Source: Bugula neritina
Lineage: Eukaryota > Bryozoa > Gymnolaemata > Cheilostomatida > Bugulidae
DNA: 64,000 bases
Direction of reading: 5' to 3'
Assembly: GCA_964035545.1 (NCBI GenBank)
Contig: OZ037768.1
Location: forward strand, 6,067,241 to 6,131,240
In this document: positions 63,450 to 64,000 of the stretch, piece after piece
Layout: each line of letters begins with the position of its first letter
How positions within the stretch are numbered: the stretch's first letter is position 1
The notes under the pieces: generated by a model
What the model was told of the DNA's origin: nothing
Database searches by the model: none
What the model saw: only the letters and a program-made list of their open reading frames with translations
Program-made: the position numbers and the translations under genes

Positions 63450-64000
<551 letters not shown>

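Overview
This is a 64 kb piece of an AT-rich, intron-rich animal nuclear genome. Five spliced protein genes can be read exon by exon. Splice phases agree at every junction. Introns run from about 0.1 to 6 kb. The proteins (METTL2-type tRNA methyltransferase, PDIA3, DTHD1, SLC8B1/NCLX and a MOV10-family helicase) are metazoan families. The presence of DTHD1, U12-type introns and many small inverted-repeat elements fits an invertebrate metazoan; I cannot fix the phylum from sequence alone.

Layout. METTL2 lies on the minus strand (1506-6477, 10 exons, 323 aa). It is divergent from PDIA3 on the plus strand (7724-12213, 11 exons, 489 aa), and the 1.25 kb between their start codons is filled by degenerate short-motif repeats. 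DTHD1 follows (14050-36690, 16 exons, 934 aa), with a uORF ending two bases before its start codon. SLC8B1 is next (39343-50211, 18 exons, 622 aa), with two tRNA-Asp genes head to head inside one intron. Two tandem tRNA-like copies lie at 50968-51265. The last gene is a MOV10-like RNA helicase (53481-63449, 17 exons read, 5' end unresolved). The genes do not form one pathway: tRNA base modification, ER disulfide folding, death-domain signalling, mitochondrial Ca2+ efflux and RNA silencing/helicase work.

Mobile and repeat content is almost all intronic. It includes a hAT-like non-autonomous element with a perfect 8-bp target duplication and a second long foldback nested inside it, three small inverted-repeat (MITE-like) families each present two or more times, a probable solo LTR in the helicase gene, a 15-bp minisatellite and long (AT)n tracts.

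The most notable signals are two minor-spliceosome (U12-type) introns in SLC8B1, one AT-AC and one GT-AG, each cutting a conserved alpha-repeat of the exchanger. Next are the nested hAT/foldback element, the MITE families, a MITE-derived open reading frame continuous with a helicase exon, and the tRNA-Asp palindrome. I found no prokaryote-type system, CRISPR array or operon. All product names rest on my reading of translated exons, not on a database search.
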